Source of the DNA: Anaerolineae bacterium
GTDB taxonomy: Bacteria > Chloroflexota > Anaerolineae > 4572-78 > J111
Length of the DNA: 64,000 bases
Direction: 5' to 3'
Assembly: GCA_016931895.1 (NCBI GenBank)
Contig: JAFGDY010000030.1
Location: 1 to 64,000, forward strand
Below the pieces are notes generated by a model. It did not search any database. It had not been told where the DNA came from and saw only the letters and a list, made by a program, of their open reading frames with translations. Of the stretch, positions 1 through 8,808 are shown piece by piece. A program made the translations under genes and the position numbers. Each line of letters starts with the position of its first letter. The stretch's first letter is position 1.

Positions 1-381
1 GAGAGCATTTGAATACCGATTAGCTTGACCTTTATTATCCCATATTTTCTTGTTAATGTTAAATCTTATGTCACTGCAAAAGTCGAGCTGGTCCATTAGA
101 CTTGTTGCGGGATAAGCATTTGAGCCAAGTCCACAGATGAACACAGATGTCACAAATTTTATCATTGGACTTTGGAAAAAGTCAATTAGCTCGGCAATGG
201 CCGAGCAGATAAAAATAAAATAAGAGCTATCTTTTGATAGCCCTCCTGGGTAATCAGATTGTTTGTTTCACTACAAATGGGTTGTTTCAGGCAGTTCAGC
301 CATCACCCGGTTGGGTTAGTTTAGGGCATTGGGTGAGAGCAGGCCCAACAAACCAATAGCCTCACGAGGCGACCTTACCGT
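1..381. other. gene-free left edge
   Basis: AT-rich stretch with no reading frame that looks coding. The only structure I can point to is the pair of hairpins at 189-241, annotated separately; they lie downstream of the minus-strand operon that ends with clpS. The gene beyond the left edge is not visible. Confidence 0.6.
189..241 (-). terminator. tandem hairpins, likely terminator of the clpS operon
   Basis: Two perfect inverted repeats follow the clpS stop on the minus strand. The first has a 6-bp stem (226-231 with 236-241) and a 4-base loop, followed on the minus strand by a T-rich run. The second has a 7-bp stem GCTCGGC/GCCGAGC (189-195 with 200-206) with a 4-base loop. The T-tract is interrupted rather than pure, so strength is uncertain. 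Confidence 0.5.
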
Positions 382-738
382 TTACTCCGGTTCAATGGTA
401 AACGTGAGCGGAAAGCCTTGCTGGCGGGCCAGGTATTGCGCTTTAAAAACCTTACTTTTAGCCTCTTCCAGAGGTAGGGTGGTTACGTAGGCGTTGCCCT
501 GGGTGTGGGCCTCATAGGTTACATCAATGGCCCGGTTAGGGGACAATTCAAAAATATTTATCAGCACCGCAATGACAAATTCAAACGTGGTCACGTGATC
601 ATTGTGAATGATGACCCGGTAGGGACGCTCCAGTTCCTCTTCGTCCATCACCACAAACTCAATGTCAAGGTCGGTGGCGGTATCGGCGTCCGTGTCTGTA
701 TCCAATTTTGGCAAGAGACAACGCCTGGGCCTGACCAT
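382..738 (-). CDS. clpS: ATP-dependent Clp protease adaptor ClpS
   Basis: 118 residues. The C-terminal 80 residues match the ClpS fold: PYRVIIHNDHVTTFEFVIAVL, where the N-D-x-x-T-x-x-F pattern forms the binding pocket for destabilising N-terminal residues, then a T-x-G-x-A-like segment (TQGNAYVTTLPLEEA) and AQYLARQQGFPLTFTIEPE. ClpS docks on the N-domain of ClpA or ClpC and delivers N-degron substrates to ClpP. The first 30 residues are an Asp/Thr-rich extension, as is common for ClpS N-termini. The start lies 5 bases after the stop of the upstream TPR gene, so it is translated as the last gene of a minus-strand operon. No Clp ATPase is in the window. Confidence 0.93.
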   Translation of the reverse strand: MVRPRRCLLPKLDTDTDADTATDLDIEFVVMDEEELERPYRVIIHNDHVTTFEFVIAVLINIFELSPNRAIDVTYEAHTQGNAYVTTLPLEEAKSKVFKAQYLARQQGFPLTFTIEPE

Positions 739-743
739 CGCGC

Positions 744-1739
744 TTAATTACCAGATTCTTCCGTGGCTTCTTCAACCGGCAGGTCGGGCGGCGACTGGCT
801 CAGACGGGCCAGGGCCATCCGCGAAAGCACGTACACTTCGTTTTCATTCTGATCAAAAGCAACCTGGCCGGCGGTTTCGTAAGTCTCCAGGGCTTCCAGC
901 ACCCGGCCCTGCAACTCATACGCCTGCCCCAAAGTCAGCCAGGTTCGGCCAAACTCTTCATCAAGTTCCAGGGCGGCCAGAGCCTCTCGCTCGGCTTTTT
1001 CCGGCTGGTTCATCCGCAAATACAGTTGGGCGCGGGCCAGGTAAAACTCTTTAGGGTCGGTAATCAATTCCTGCGCCTGGGCAAATGTTTGGGCCGCTTC
1101 CTCTTCTTGACCCAAAGCTTCCAGCACCACTCCTTTAAAAATCAATAAACCTGAGTCGCCCGGCACTTTGGCCAGGCCATTTTCAAGCGCGGCCAGGGCC
1201 TCTAAATATTTTCCCTCTTCCACAAAAGAAGAGGCGTCGTTTTCTGCGTTAAGGCGGGCCACCGTTTCAGGAGAAGGGGCCAAAATAGTATTGAAGGCTA
1301 TAATTACACCGCCAATAACTAACAGCCCCATGGCCAGGCCAATCACCACCCGCCGCCACAAACGCTGTTGTTGGGCCGCTACCATATCGTTGATATACCA
1401 CCACCACTGTTCAGGTGGGGGAAGCGGGGCAGGTCGCTGCTTTCGCAAAGCCATAGGCCCGCCCAGCGCCTGCAAAAGAGGGGCGGCTTTCTTTTTTAGA
1501 TGACCCTGAATGGCCTGGAATCGTCCCCGTTCAGGGCGTAAATCCAATCCGTTCGCTTCAAGCTGGTCAAGCCGGGCGACCACCCAATCCAGGTCACGTA
1601 ATAACGCCAGGGCTTGGGCCGAGTCCATTGTTTTGATATTAAGGTGGCTTTCTTCCAGTTTATGCAGGTGTTCCCGCAGTTCATCCGCCGGGCCTAATTT
1701 TTTTTCTTGCAAATACCCTAACGTGTCGGATTTTGGCAT
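744..1739 (-). CDS. membrane-anchored TPR-repeat protein
   Basis: 331 residues. Residues 1-130 are charged and presumably cytosolic; a single hydrophobic segment follows (VVIGLAMGLLVIGGVIIAF, about 130-152); residues 160-310 form about four TPR-like helical pairs (for example LEALAALENGLAKVPGDSG, EEAAQTFAQAQ, PEKAEREALAALELDEEFG, LEALETYETAGQVA). TPRs are protein-binding scaffolds; no enzymatic motif is visible. The ATG directly follows the TAA of the amidohydrolase gene, with GGAG upstream, so the two are translationally linked. The specific partner is unknown. Confidence 0.75.
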   Translation of the reverse strand: MPKSDTLGYLQEKKLGPADELREHLHKLEESHLNIKTMDSAQALALLRDLDWVVARLDQLEANGLDLRPERGRFQAIQGHLKKKAAPLLQALGGPMALRKQRPAPLPPPEQWWWYINDMVAAQQQRLWRRVVIGLAMGLLVIGGVIIAFNTILAPSPETVARLNAENDASSFVEEGKYLEALAALENGLAKVPGDSGLLIFKGVVLEALGQEEEAAQTFAQAQELITDPKEFYLARAQLYLRMNQPEKAEREALAALELDEEFGRTWLTLGQAYELQGRVLEALETYETAGQVAFDQNENEVYVLSRMALARLSQSPPDLPVEEATEESGN

Positions 1740-3158
1740 TTATAAAACTCCAGCCCGGGTCATCATTTCTAAACTCATGCGGTTGTGGGTTTCGATGAGG
1801 GGTTCCAGAGCAAAGAGCAAAAATTGACCCTCTGCCACAATCACCCGCCCATTAATCACCGATAGCCAGACCTGGGTGGGGGCGCAGGTCAGTAAGGCCG
1901 CCACCGGATCGGCCAGACCGCCGGCATGGGCCAGGTCGTCTACCCGAAAGGCCACCAAATCCGCCGCCTTGCCCACGGCCAATGAGCCAATATCATCCCG
2001 CCGCAAAATGCTGGCCCCCCCCGTGGTAGCCAGGGCCAGGGCCTCGCGGGCCGAAAAACGGTCGGCTCTAGATTCAAAGCCGGGCCAGCCCACCCGTTGC
2101 AGCAACATCGCCTGGCGGGCTTCGCCCAGCATGTGGCCGCCGTCATTGCTGGCCGAACCATCCACGCCCAGGCCCACCCGCACGTTTTGATCAAGCAACT
2201 GGCGGATGGGGGCAATGCCGGAAGCCAAAATCATATTGCTGTTGGGGCAGTGACACACCCCGGTGTTGGTTCGGGCCAGCCAGTCAATCTCAGCCTGGTT
2301 GGGATGGACCATGTGGGCAAACCACACGTCTTCTCCGGCCCAATTGAGCGATTCGGCATATTCCACCGGACGTTTGCCAAACATGTCCAGGCAAAAACGC
2401 TCCTCGTCCATTGTTTCGGCCAGGTGCGTGTGCAGGTTGACCAGCGGATATTGGCGGGCAATTTCCACCGACTGGCGCATGAGATCACCGGTCACGCTAA
2501 AGGGAGAGCACGGGGCCAGGCCAATCCGCAACATGGAGAAAGGTTCGGGGTCATGATAGGTTTCAATGGCCCGGATGCAATCTTTGATGATCTCCGGCTC
2601 GCTATCGCATACCCGGTCCGGGGGCAGGCCGCCCTGGCTTTCGCCCAGGCTCATACTGCCCCGGGTAGGGTGAAAACGGACGCCCACCTCCTGGGCGGCG
2701 CGAATTTCGTCGTCAATTTTGCTGCCGTTGGGAAAAAGATACAGGTGGTCGGCCACGGTGGTGCAGCCGCTTAAAACCAATTCGCTCAGGCCCAGTTTGG
2801 CGCTCACATAAACCGCTTCCGGCGTCAGTTCGGCCCAGATGGGATAAAGGTATTTCAACCAATCAAACAGCGCCAGCCCGCCGCCGGTGCCAATACTGCG
2901 GGTAAGCGTTTGATAAAGGTGATGATGGCCATTGACCAGGCCGGGCATCACCACGCAGCCGCCGGCGTCAATCACCTGATCAAAACCATCGCGGGCCAGA
3001 TCAGGCCGGGTTTGGGTTATAAAGTCATTTGCGGCGGCGGTGGCGCCCACAAATTCAAGTTTGTGGTCTACCACAATCACGGCGCCAAGTTTGATCTCCG
3101 GTTGGGCCTCAGTCATTGTCACCAGCACGTCGGCGTTTTTGATAAACAGGGTGGTCAT
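1740..3158 (-). CDS. amidohydrolase, probable 8-oxoguanine deaminase
   Basis: 472 residues, the usual length of the AtzA/TrzN/8-oxoguanine deaminase branch of the amidohydrolase superfamily. Metal ligands are visible in order: the HxH of GLVNGHHHLYQTLTR (about 75), HTHLAET (about 240), FAHMVH (about 276) and the Asp of LGVDGSASND (about 330). NGHHHLYQTLTR and VDGSASND are characteristic of 8-oxoguanine deaminases, which convert 8-oxoguanine to urate with release of ammonia. The substrate is inferred; a chlorohydrolase or another aminohydrolase is possible. Its ATG overlaps the TGA of the GNAT gene (ATGA) with GAGGGA upstream, so it belongs to the same operon. The product is cytosolic. Confidence 0.85.
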   Translation of the reverse strand: MTTLFIKNADVLVTMTEAQPEIKLGAVIVVDHKLEFVGATAAANDFITQTRPDLARDGFDQVIDAGGCVVMPGLVNGHHHLYQTLTRSIGTGGGLALFDWLKYLYPIWAELTPEAVYVSAKLGLSELVLSGCTTVADHLYLFPNGSKIDDEIRAAQEVGVRFHPTRGSMSLGESQGGLPPDRVCDSEPEIIKDCIRAIETYHDPEPFSMLRIGLAPCSPFSVTGDLMRQSVEIARQYPLVNLHTHLAETMDEERFCLDMFGKRPVEYAESLNWAGEDVWFAHMVHPNQAEIDWLARTNTGVCHCPNSNMILASGIAPIRQLLDQNVRVGLGVDGSASNDGGHMLGEARQAMLLQRVGWPGFESRADRFSAREALALATTGGASILRRDDIGSLAVGKAADLVAFRVDDLAHAGGLADPVAALLTCAPTQVWLSVINGRVIVAEGQFLLFALEPLIETHNRMSLEMMTRAGVL

Positions 3159-3913
3159 TGTTGTCCCTCGCCAGCCTCAATTTTTTTGATTCTGTACCAA
3201 TACCGATACACTTCCGCAAAACCTAACTTTTGGTAAAAATTCAAAGCCGGTTCATTGGCCATTTCCACTCCCAGGTAGGCTTTTTTGGCCCCTTTCTTTT
3301 TGCCCCAATGCAGAATATTCAGCATCAATTCCCGGCCCCAACCCTTGCGCCGTTCTCCAGGAGCGGTGAGGATGTCGAACAGGCCCAGGTGATCGGCTTC
3401 TAACACCCCTAATCCACAGGCAATAATTTGGCCCTGGTTGGCTAAAACGGCAAAACATTTTTCCGGCACAATCTGGCGCAAGATGGCCTGGTGTTTTACG
3501 CGCTGTTGTTCCAGGTGACCGTTCAAGCCGGAAAAAATTTGTCCCCATTCCGGGGAAAATTCAGGCCAAAATTGGAAAGCCGTTGTTTCTACGGTAGGGC
3601 AGGCGGTCAAATCCAGGGTTTGGACGCTGGTGACGCTTTGTTTGCTAAAGCCAAGTTCGGCCAGCAGGTTATCCAAATTGGGGGGATCGGCCAGCGGAGT
3701 AATCCTGAAGATGGATGGCAGATTTTGCGCCAGATAGATTTGCCTACACCGCTGGATTTTTTGGTCAACATCTTGCGCCCCGCTATAAATGGGATTGACC
3801 GAATTGGCCCTTTTGGTGTAACCGTTGGCAAATCTTAAAATCCAGCCGTCGTACAAAATTTGCTGCAAACAGGGCCAGGCATTGAGCGAGTATTCTTCGA
3901 TGGTGTGGATCAT
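3155..3913 (-). CDS. GNAT-family N-acetyltransferase
   Basis: 252 residues. The C-terminal half carries the GNAT acetyl-CoA site: LGLFDILTAPGERRKGWGRELMLNILHWG (R-R-x-G-x-G motif A, about 190-205), followed by AYLGVEMANEPALNFYQKLGFAEVYRYWYR, the standard motif B ending. The N-terminal half (MIHTIEEYSLNAWPCLQQILYDGWILRFANGYTKRANSV) resembles the lead domain of two-domain GNATs. The acyl acceptor cannot be told from sequence. It is followed directly by a Sir2-type deacylase in the same operon, so an acetylation/deacetylation pair is a reasonable but unproven idea. The ATG follows the Sir2 stop immediately (TAAATG). Confidence 0.85.
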   Translation of the reverse strand: MIHTIEEYSLNAWPCLQQILYDGWILRFANGYTKRANSVNPIYSGAQDVDQKIQRCRQIYLAQNLPSIFRITPLADPPNLDNLLAELGFSKQSVTSVQTLDLTACPTVETTAFQFWPEFSPEWGQIFSGLNGHLEQQRVKHQAILRQIVPEKCFAVLANQGQIIACGLGVLEADHLGLFDILTAPGERRKGWGRELMLNILHWGKKKGAKKAYLGVEMANEPALNFYQKLGFAEVYRYWYRIKKIEAGEGQQ

Positions 3914-4672
3914 TTACACGGCTACCAGTTCCAGAATTTGGGGCAACACTTCAACCACGTTGGCGTGAATAACCAAATCTGCCCGGTTATCCAGATACGT
4001 GGGTTGTTGGTTAATGATCACCATCTTGGTGCCGTTGTCCAGGGCCAATTCCGGCAAATCTGAGGCGGGCGCTGTTTCCAACGAAGAACCGACCAGCAGC
4101 ATCAGGTCCGCTTCTTTGATGGCTACCTGGGCGGCCACAAATTCGCGCATCGGTAGTTGTTCGCCAAAAAGAATAACGTTGGGCTTAAAAACACCGCCGC
4201 AATCATGTTTGGGAACCCGGCCATCTTCAATGAACTGCCTGATAATGCCCTCGGATTTTTGCACTTCGTAACAACGGATACAAGTGACCTCTCGCAAATG
4301 GCCGTGTAATTCATAAACGGTTTTTGAACCGGCCTTGCCGTGCAACCCGTCTATATTTTGGGTCACCACGGCCCTCATTTTACCGGCCTGTTCCAGGGCA
4401 GCCAGGGCATAATGGGCTGCGTTGGGTTTGGCTTCCAGAAAGAGGGGGGCTAACGGGCGAATCCAGTCGTAAAAAGATTGGGGATTCTGCCGGAAAGAAA
4501 AAATCGAGGCCACGGTCAGAGGGTCAACCTGATCCCATAAGCCGGATTCCGGGCTTCTGAAATCGGGAATGCCGGAGGGCGTGCTGATGCCGGCCCCGGT
4601 CATAGCCACAATCTGGCGGGCCTGGTGAACCAGGTTGGCCGCTTGCTCAATTTGCTGATTTAATGCTTCCAT
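3914..4672 (-). CDS. NAD-dependent protein deacylase, Sir2 family
   Basis: 252 residues, typical for bacterial sirtuins (CobB class). NAD-binding motifs are present: MTGAGISTPSGIPDFRS (about 24-40), TQNIDGLH with the catalytic His in the following YELHGH (about 105-125), and LLVGSSLETAPASDLP with IINQQP near the end. Sirtuins remove acyl groups from lysine using NAD. The structural zinc site is unusual: CIRC supplies two Cys, but the second pair reads PKHDCGG, so only one Cys is present and His or Lys replaces the third ligand. It lies 25 bp downstream of the histidine kinase and directly upstream of the GNAT gene. Confidence 0.92.
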   Translation of the reverse strand: MEALNQQIEQAANLVHQARQIVAMTGAGISTPSGIPDFRSPESGLWDQVDPLTVASIFSFRQNPQSFYDWIRPLAPLFLEAKPNAAHYALAALEQAGKMRAVVTQNIDGLHGKAGSKTVYELHGHLREVTCIRCYEVQKSEGIIRQFIEDGRVPKHDCGGVFKPNVILFGEQLPMREFVAAQVAIKEADLMLLVGSSLETAPASDLPELALDNGTKMVIINQQPTYLDNRADLVIHANVVEVLPQILELVAV

Positions 4673-4697
4673 AATTTCCTCTTGATTATTCAGAATA

Positions 4698-7600
4698 TCA
4701 AACTTCTATGGGTGTTTCCGGCAGGGGCAAGGTAAACCGGAAAATACTACCCTGGCCCGGGATGCCTTTACTTTCTACCCAAATTTCCCCACCGTGCCCC
4801 TTGATGATTTGTTGGGCAATATACAGGCCCAAACCACTGCCTTTTTTGGAGCTTTCGCTCTTTTTATCCTCTACCTGGTAATACCGGGAAAAAATGTGCT
4901 CTTGGGCTTCCGGGAGAATGCCCAGGCCGGTATCTTTCACTTCAACCAATAATTCATTGTTTGGCGCAGCCGCGCTGACGGTCACTTGCCCGCCTTCGGG
5001 GGTGAATTTAATGGCGTTGCCAATGAGATTGGTTAACACCTGTTCCAATCGTTCTTTGTCGCCGATAATGACGGGCAACGTGGCCGGTAATTTTGGGGTT
5101 ACGCTTACTTTTTGTTGGTGAGCAAAGCCGCGCAGTTTGAGCATGGTTTGTTGGATCAAGTCTAACACGGCCACCGGCTGTTTATCAAACTTTAGTTTAC
5201 CTTCATCAAATTTAGAGGCGTCAAGCAAATTGTTGACCATCTCGCTCAGTTGCACAGCCTGCGTTTGGATGATGGTTAAAAACTCCTGGCGGGTGGTGGC
5301 ATCCAGGTCGCCCTCGTTTTCCAGCAAGATTTGCACAAACCCTTGAATAGAAAAAAGAGGCGTGCGTAACTCATGCGAAATGGTAGACATAAAATCTTCT
5401 TTGAGTTGCTCCAACTCCCGCTCTCTGGTCACGTCGTGCACCACCCGCACTTCGCCAATGGGTTTTTTATCATCGCCCACCACGGTTGTGGAAAAGATTT
5501 GCAGCGTTCTGGGGCGGGGCGTTTCTATGTTCACTTCTTTGGCCAATACCCCGGTTCGGGCGCGCTGGGTGGTTGTGCCGGTAATGCTGGCCAATTTGGG
5601 ATGCAGGTCGGGCGCGTCAACCTTTTGCCCCACAATTTCACCGGGGTGCAGGCCCAACATCATTGACAAAGCCGGGTTGCAGGTAACAATCACGCCCTGG
5701 TCGTCAATCAGCAGCAAACCATCGGCCATGTATTGGATAATAGCCTGGGTTTGCTGCTGATCGGCAGCGGCTTTGGCAAAGAGTCTGGCGTTTTCAATGG
5801 CAATGCCGGCCTGGGCCGCGGCAATGGTCAATAATTGCTCCTGAGCCGGGCCAAAGGCGTTGGGTTTGCTGTCGTCCAGGTTAATGGCGCCAATGATTTT
5901 CCCCTGGGCCATGAGCGGAATGACCATTAACGACCGCACATCTTCGTCAAAAAAGATAAAATCAGGTTGTTTGCGCGTGTCGGGAATATAAATGGTCTGT
6001 TTTTGGGCGACGGCCATACCGGCGGCGCCTTCGCCAATATTCAGCTTGGCCATTTCTCGCCATTGCGGTTTGAGGCCGTCGGCCGCCTTGATTTCCAATT
6101 TCTGCTCGTCCTGGTCAAGCAGAAAAATGCAGCAGCCCCGGCAGCCGGTGACCCGCCGAAGCGATGTAACAATGGAGTCTAGCACAGTTTGCAAATCAAG
6201 ATTTCCGGCAATGTCTTGGGCCATGGTATAGAGGGTGGAAACCTCGCTCAGGCGCTGGTGCGTTTCTTCAAAAAGTTGGGCGCGTTCTATGGCCAGGGTG
6301 GTTTGGGTAGCCAAAATTTGGCCCAGTTGAACGTCGTCGACGGAAAAATTACGGTGAGGGTTTTTGTCGTAAATTTCTATTAGGCCGGTGATACGTTTAT
6401 TGACTGCAAGCGGCAAAGCCAACACGGTGCCCCAACTTGCTTCGGCCCCGGTGGAGGCGGCGGGTTGTGGCCAGGGCGCCGGCTTTTGGGCGTCGGCCCA
6501 CTCCACCACCACCCGGCCTGTTTTGAGCACTTGCCGGGCGATAGGGTCTTCTGCGAGGGGTGTAGGCGTATCCAACCGGCGCCAGGTGTGCGCCGGATGT
6601 CCCGCCTGGGGCAAAACGTATTCGGCCTGATTGGTAATAGTATTGGCCTCGTTATCAATTTTGCAGATGGTGCATGCGCCGGCGGCAAGGGCTTCCGCAG
6701 TTTTCTGGGTCATCAACTTCAGTACCGCCTGGGTATCCAGGCTGGGGTCCAGGGCAATATTGCTTTCGTAAAGCAATTTGTGTTCGCGCATGTGACGCTG
6801 TAGCAGCTTTTGTCCCCTGGCGTTTTCCATAATCGCGGCCATATAACCGGCCAGGGCTGGCAAAATCTGGCAGTCATCCGGCGTAAAAACATTGACCTGC
6901 TCGCTGGCAATGTCCAACACCCCCCATAAATTACTGCCGGCCAAAAGCGGCAAGGATAGTTGGGCTTTGATGTTAGGCAGAAAAGCAGGCGGTGAAAGCT
7001 GGAGGTCTTTAGCCATATCGTTGGCCAATACGGCCTGGCCGGTCGTGACAGCCCGGCTCGTCAGACCCTGTTCGGCCACCGGCAGGCGATTTAGCGCTTC
7101 AACAGGGGGCTGTTGATCTTTCCAGGCGGCGCTTTGCAGCGTCAACGTTTGTTTGGCCTGGTCCAGCGAAAACAGGCTTACGTAATCATACCCCAGATTT
7201 TGTTGAATGAGGGCCACAACTTCGGCCAATACTTCGTTTGGGTCCTGGAGGACAACCAACTTTTTGTTTACGTCGGTAATAATTTGCAGATAAAGCGCCC
7301 GGCGCGACAAAACATCGGTGGCCGGCCGGTCTTCTCCCACCAGCGAAACGGTAGCCGCCGACCTTAAAATACGATTTTGAATTTCAAGCAAGCCGGGCCA
7401 GGCCCCAGCATCTAAATGACTCGCGCTCTGCTGCACCGCCTCAAACGTGACGGCAAATAATTTGGTGAGAATAATCCAACTTCTCTGCCGGTCGGCGCTG
7501 CGTTGAGGCTCATTAAATAATTGCGCCAGGTGATGGGGGATTTTTTGGGGATTGACCGCCGCGGTATGCAGCAAGGCCAACCAATCGCTCATTTTGGGCA

Positions 7601-7733
7601 AAGGCCGGCCGGCTAAAAGGCCGGTGCCATGTTCAGCCCAGCACGTTTTTAAGGCCGGGATTACCGCGGGTATCCAAGTTTCCAGTTCCCCTTGGTTTGT
7701 GGCCGCATTATTTTTTGACTCTTTTACTGCCAT
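4698..7733 (-). CDS. GAF/PAS sensor histidine kinase
   Basis: About 1011 residues from the ATG at 7733 (MAVKES); an in-frame start 42 bases further upstream is possible and neither has a clear ribosome binding site. Order of domains: an N-terminal region without recognised motif (1-160), three GAF domains (about 160-310, 320-490, 495-650), a PAS domain (about 660-765, starting IIQYMADGLLLIDDQG), HisKA with phospho-acceptor SHELRTP (His at about residue 787) and a HATPase_c domain with NLIGNAIKFTPEGG, DTGLGI and GSGLGLYIA. No transmembrane segment is seen, so it is probably a cytosolic sensor. No cognate regulator is adjacent; it heads the minus-strand operon. Confidence 0.9.
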   Translation of the reverse strand: MAVKESKNNAATNQGELETWIPAVIPALKTCWAEHGTGLLAGRPLPKMSDWLALLHTAAVNPQKIPHHLAQLFNEPQRSADRQRSWIILTKLFAVTFEAVQQSASHLDAGAWPGLLEIQNRILRSAATVSLVGEDRPATDVLSRRALYLQIITDVNKKLVVLQDPNEVLAEVVALIQQNLGYDYVSLFSLDQAKQTLTLQSAAWKDQQPPVEALNRLPVAEQGLTSRAVTTGQAVLANDMAKDLQLSPPAFLPNIKAQLSLPLLAGSNLWGVLDIASEQVNVFTPDDCQILPALAGYMAAIMENARGQKLLQRHMREHKLLYESNIALDPSLDTQAVLKLMTQKTAEALAAGACTICKIDNEANTITNQAEYVLPQAGHPAHTWRRLDTPTPLAEDPIARQVLKTGRVVVEWADAQKPAPWPQPAASTGAEASWGTVLALPLAVNKRITGLIEIYDKNPHRNFSVDDVQLGQILATQTTLAIERAQLFEETHQRLSEVSTLYTMAQDIAGNLDLQTVLDSIVTSLRRVTGCRGCCIFLLDQDEQKLEIKAADGLKPQWREMAKLNIGEGAAGMAVAQKQTIYIPDTRKQPDFIFFDEDVRSLMVIPLMAQGKIIGAINLDDSKPNAFGPAQEQLLTIAAAQAGIAIENARLFAKAAADQQQTQAIIQYMADGLLLIDDQGVIVTCNPALSMMLGLHPGEIVGQKVDAPDLHPKLASITGTTTQRARTGVLAKEVNIETPRPRTLQIFSTTVVGDDKKPIGEVRVVHDVTRERELEQLKEDFMSTISHELRTPLFSIQGFVQILLENEGDLDATTRQEFLTIIQTQAVQLSEMVNNLLDASKFDEGKLKFDKQPVAVLDLIQQTMLKLRGFAHQQKVSVTPKLPATLPVIIGDKERLEQVLTNLIGNAIKFTPEGGQVTVSAAAPNNELLVEVKDTGLGILPEAQEHIFSRYYQVEDKKSESSKKGSGLGLYIAQQIIKGHGGEIWVESKGIPGQGSIFRFTLPLPETPIEV

Positions 7734-7933
7734 AATACCGCACCCTGAACCTGGCCACTTGAAGCCAGGCTGCACCCAGGCCTGACCAAAATTTTAGCGG
7801 ATAAGGGGCAGGCGTCCCGCGCCCAAGTTTCCCGTATTTTGGATCACCCCTCTTGCGCAATCAAGATTGTACCATATTGAGCCTGATTAGACAATGCATG
7901 TTACCTGGTTGTAATCCTCGCTAAATGGGCACT

Positions 7934-7962
7934 TTGGACGCCCCCCCTTACCTATGCTATAA
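7934..7962 (+). promoter_or_regulatory. sigma-70-type promoter of the Pro-rich lipoprotein gene
   Basis: TTGGAC (7934-7939), 17-bp spacer, TATAAT (7957-7962). The predicted start site falls at the very left end of the palindromic element, so the leader of the lipoprotein mRNA would consist largely of that hairpin. Confidence 0.6.
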
Positions 7963-7970
7963 TGACGGCG

Positions 7971-8053
7971 GCTGTCTGAAAAGTCGCTTTTTGTAGCTCC
8001 GCACCCCTATGCGGAGCGGGCAGCATAGGGATGCCGCCCTACTTTTCAGACAG
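7971..8053. repeat. MITE-like palindromic element, copy 1
   Basis: 83 bp bounded by perfect 11-bp inverted ends CTGTCTGAAAA (7971-7981) and TTTTCAGACAG (8043-8053). The interior contains a second inverted repeat (GCTCCGCA/TGCGGAGC). The same end sequence bounds copy 2 at 13076-13206, about 5 kb away, which shows it is a dispersed family. It has no coding capacity. It sits in the 5' leader of the lipoprotein gene. Confidence 0.7.
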
Positions 8054-8088
8054 GCTCTTAAAACTTTGTTCAGGATTTTGATGTAACA

Positions 8089-8787
8089 ATGCGCAGATAT
8101 TTTTTCTTTTGGCACTTTATTTTAATTGCTTTAATTTTGCCGGGAGTGGCCTGTGGTTTTATGGCCGGCCGGCCGGCTACCCCTACCCCCACCAAAACGC
8201 CCAAACTCGTGGAGCTTGCTCCCCAAACCCCGCTCCCCACTCCCACGGCTGTTTTATTGCCAACCCCTGCTTCTACAGTAGAAGTTGCGCCAGGCGACGC
8301 CGCCGCACCTCCCCCCCCCGATCTTCCGCCTACCGATACCCCGCTGTCGCCGCCGCCTACCGATACCCCTCCCCCGCCGCCACCGCCTACCGACACGCCC
8401 CCCCCTCCCCCGCCGCCTACCGACACCCCGGCCCCGCCGCCGCCCACCAACACGCCGGCCCCGCCGCCGCCCACCCAGCCGCCGGCCAACCAACCGCCCC
8501 AGGTGGTTATTGAGTTGCCTAACGGGAACACCTTTGATCCGGGTGACGAAGTAAAAATAGTGTTTATTGTCAGAGACACCGATGGGGTTAGCAGTTTCAG
8601 TTGGGGAATTTTTACGCAGAATCAGGTTTCTTTAAAGGGTGGTGAAAAAACCTGTAACGGTGCCACCGAGTGTAAACTTGAGGTCAAAGAGGTCGCTCCC
8701 GGCACAGGCACTTATATTGTGGGTGCAGATGCCGCCGATACCACCGGCGCTACCACCCGCGGCGTGGGTGAAATTTACGTCCGTTAA
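8089..8787 (+). CDS. lipoprotein with Pro-rich tandem linker
   Basis: 232 residues. The N-terminus is a signal peptide with a plausible lipobox (ILPGVAC, Cys22), predicting a lipid-anchored extracytoplasmic protein, although Gly at -3 is not ideal. Residues 30-140 are a low-complexity linker of repeated PPPTDTP units. Residues 143-232 form a small, beta-rich domain (PQVVIELPNGNTFDPGDEVKIVFIVRDTDG ... GTGTYIVGADAADTTGATTRG) of the kind seen in bacterial Ig-like surface domains; its two Cys may form a disulfide. The function is unknown. The CDP-alcohol phosphatidyltransferase gene follows after 21 bp with a GGAGG site, so the two may be co-transcribed. Confidence 0.7.
   Translation: MRRYFFFWHFILIALILPGVACGFMAGRPATPTPTKTPKLVELAPQTPLPTPTAVLLPTPASTVEVAPGDAAAPPPPDLPPTDTPLSPPPTDTPPPPPPPTDTPPPPPPPTDTPAPPPPTNTPAPPPPTQPPANQPPQVVIELPNGNTFDPGDEVKIVFIVRDTDGVSSFSWGIFTQNQVSLKGGEKTCNGATECKLEVKEVAPGTGTYIVGADAADTTGATTRGVGEIYVR
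8300..8490 (+). repeat. Pro/Thr-coding tandem repeat DNA
   Basis: Imperfect tandem units coding PPPTDTP (variants ending TNTP and TQPP) inside the lipoprotein gene, strongly C-rich on the plus strand. Such arrays slip easily, so copy number may vary between strains. Confidence 0.75.
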
Positions 8788-8808
8788 ATTATTTAGGAGG
8801 CAACCTCA

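Larger units (their letters stand above)
7734..8088. other. divergent intergenic region with promoter and palindromic element
   Basis: Gene-free region between the divergently transcribed kinase and lipoprotein genes. It holds a good plus-strand promoter (7934-7962) and a palindromic element (7971-8053), both listed separately. I see no RNA gene in it. Confidence 0.6.

Noticed and set aside
7898-7915. Third 7-4-7 heptamer-like site (ATGTTAC, 4 bases, TTGTAAT)
   Set aside because: The first half matches poorly and no -10 hexamer lies at the 22-bp distance seen at the other two sites.
8070-8579. Long Gly-rich open frame on the minus strand, resembling PE-PGRS style proteins
   Set aside because: It is the exact antisense of the Pro-rich tandem repeat of the lipoprotein; C-rich repeats remove stop codons on the opposite strand.
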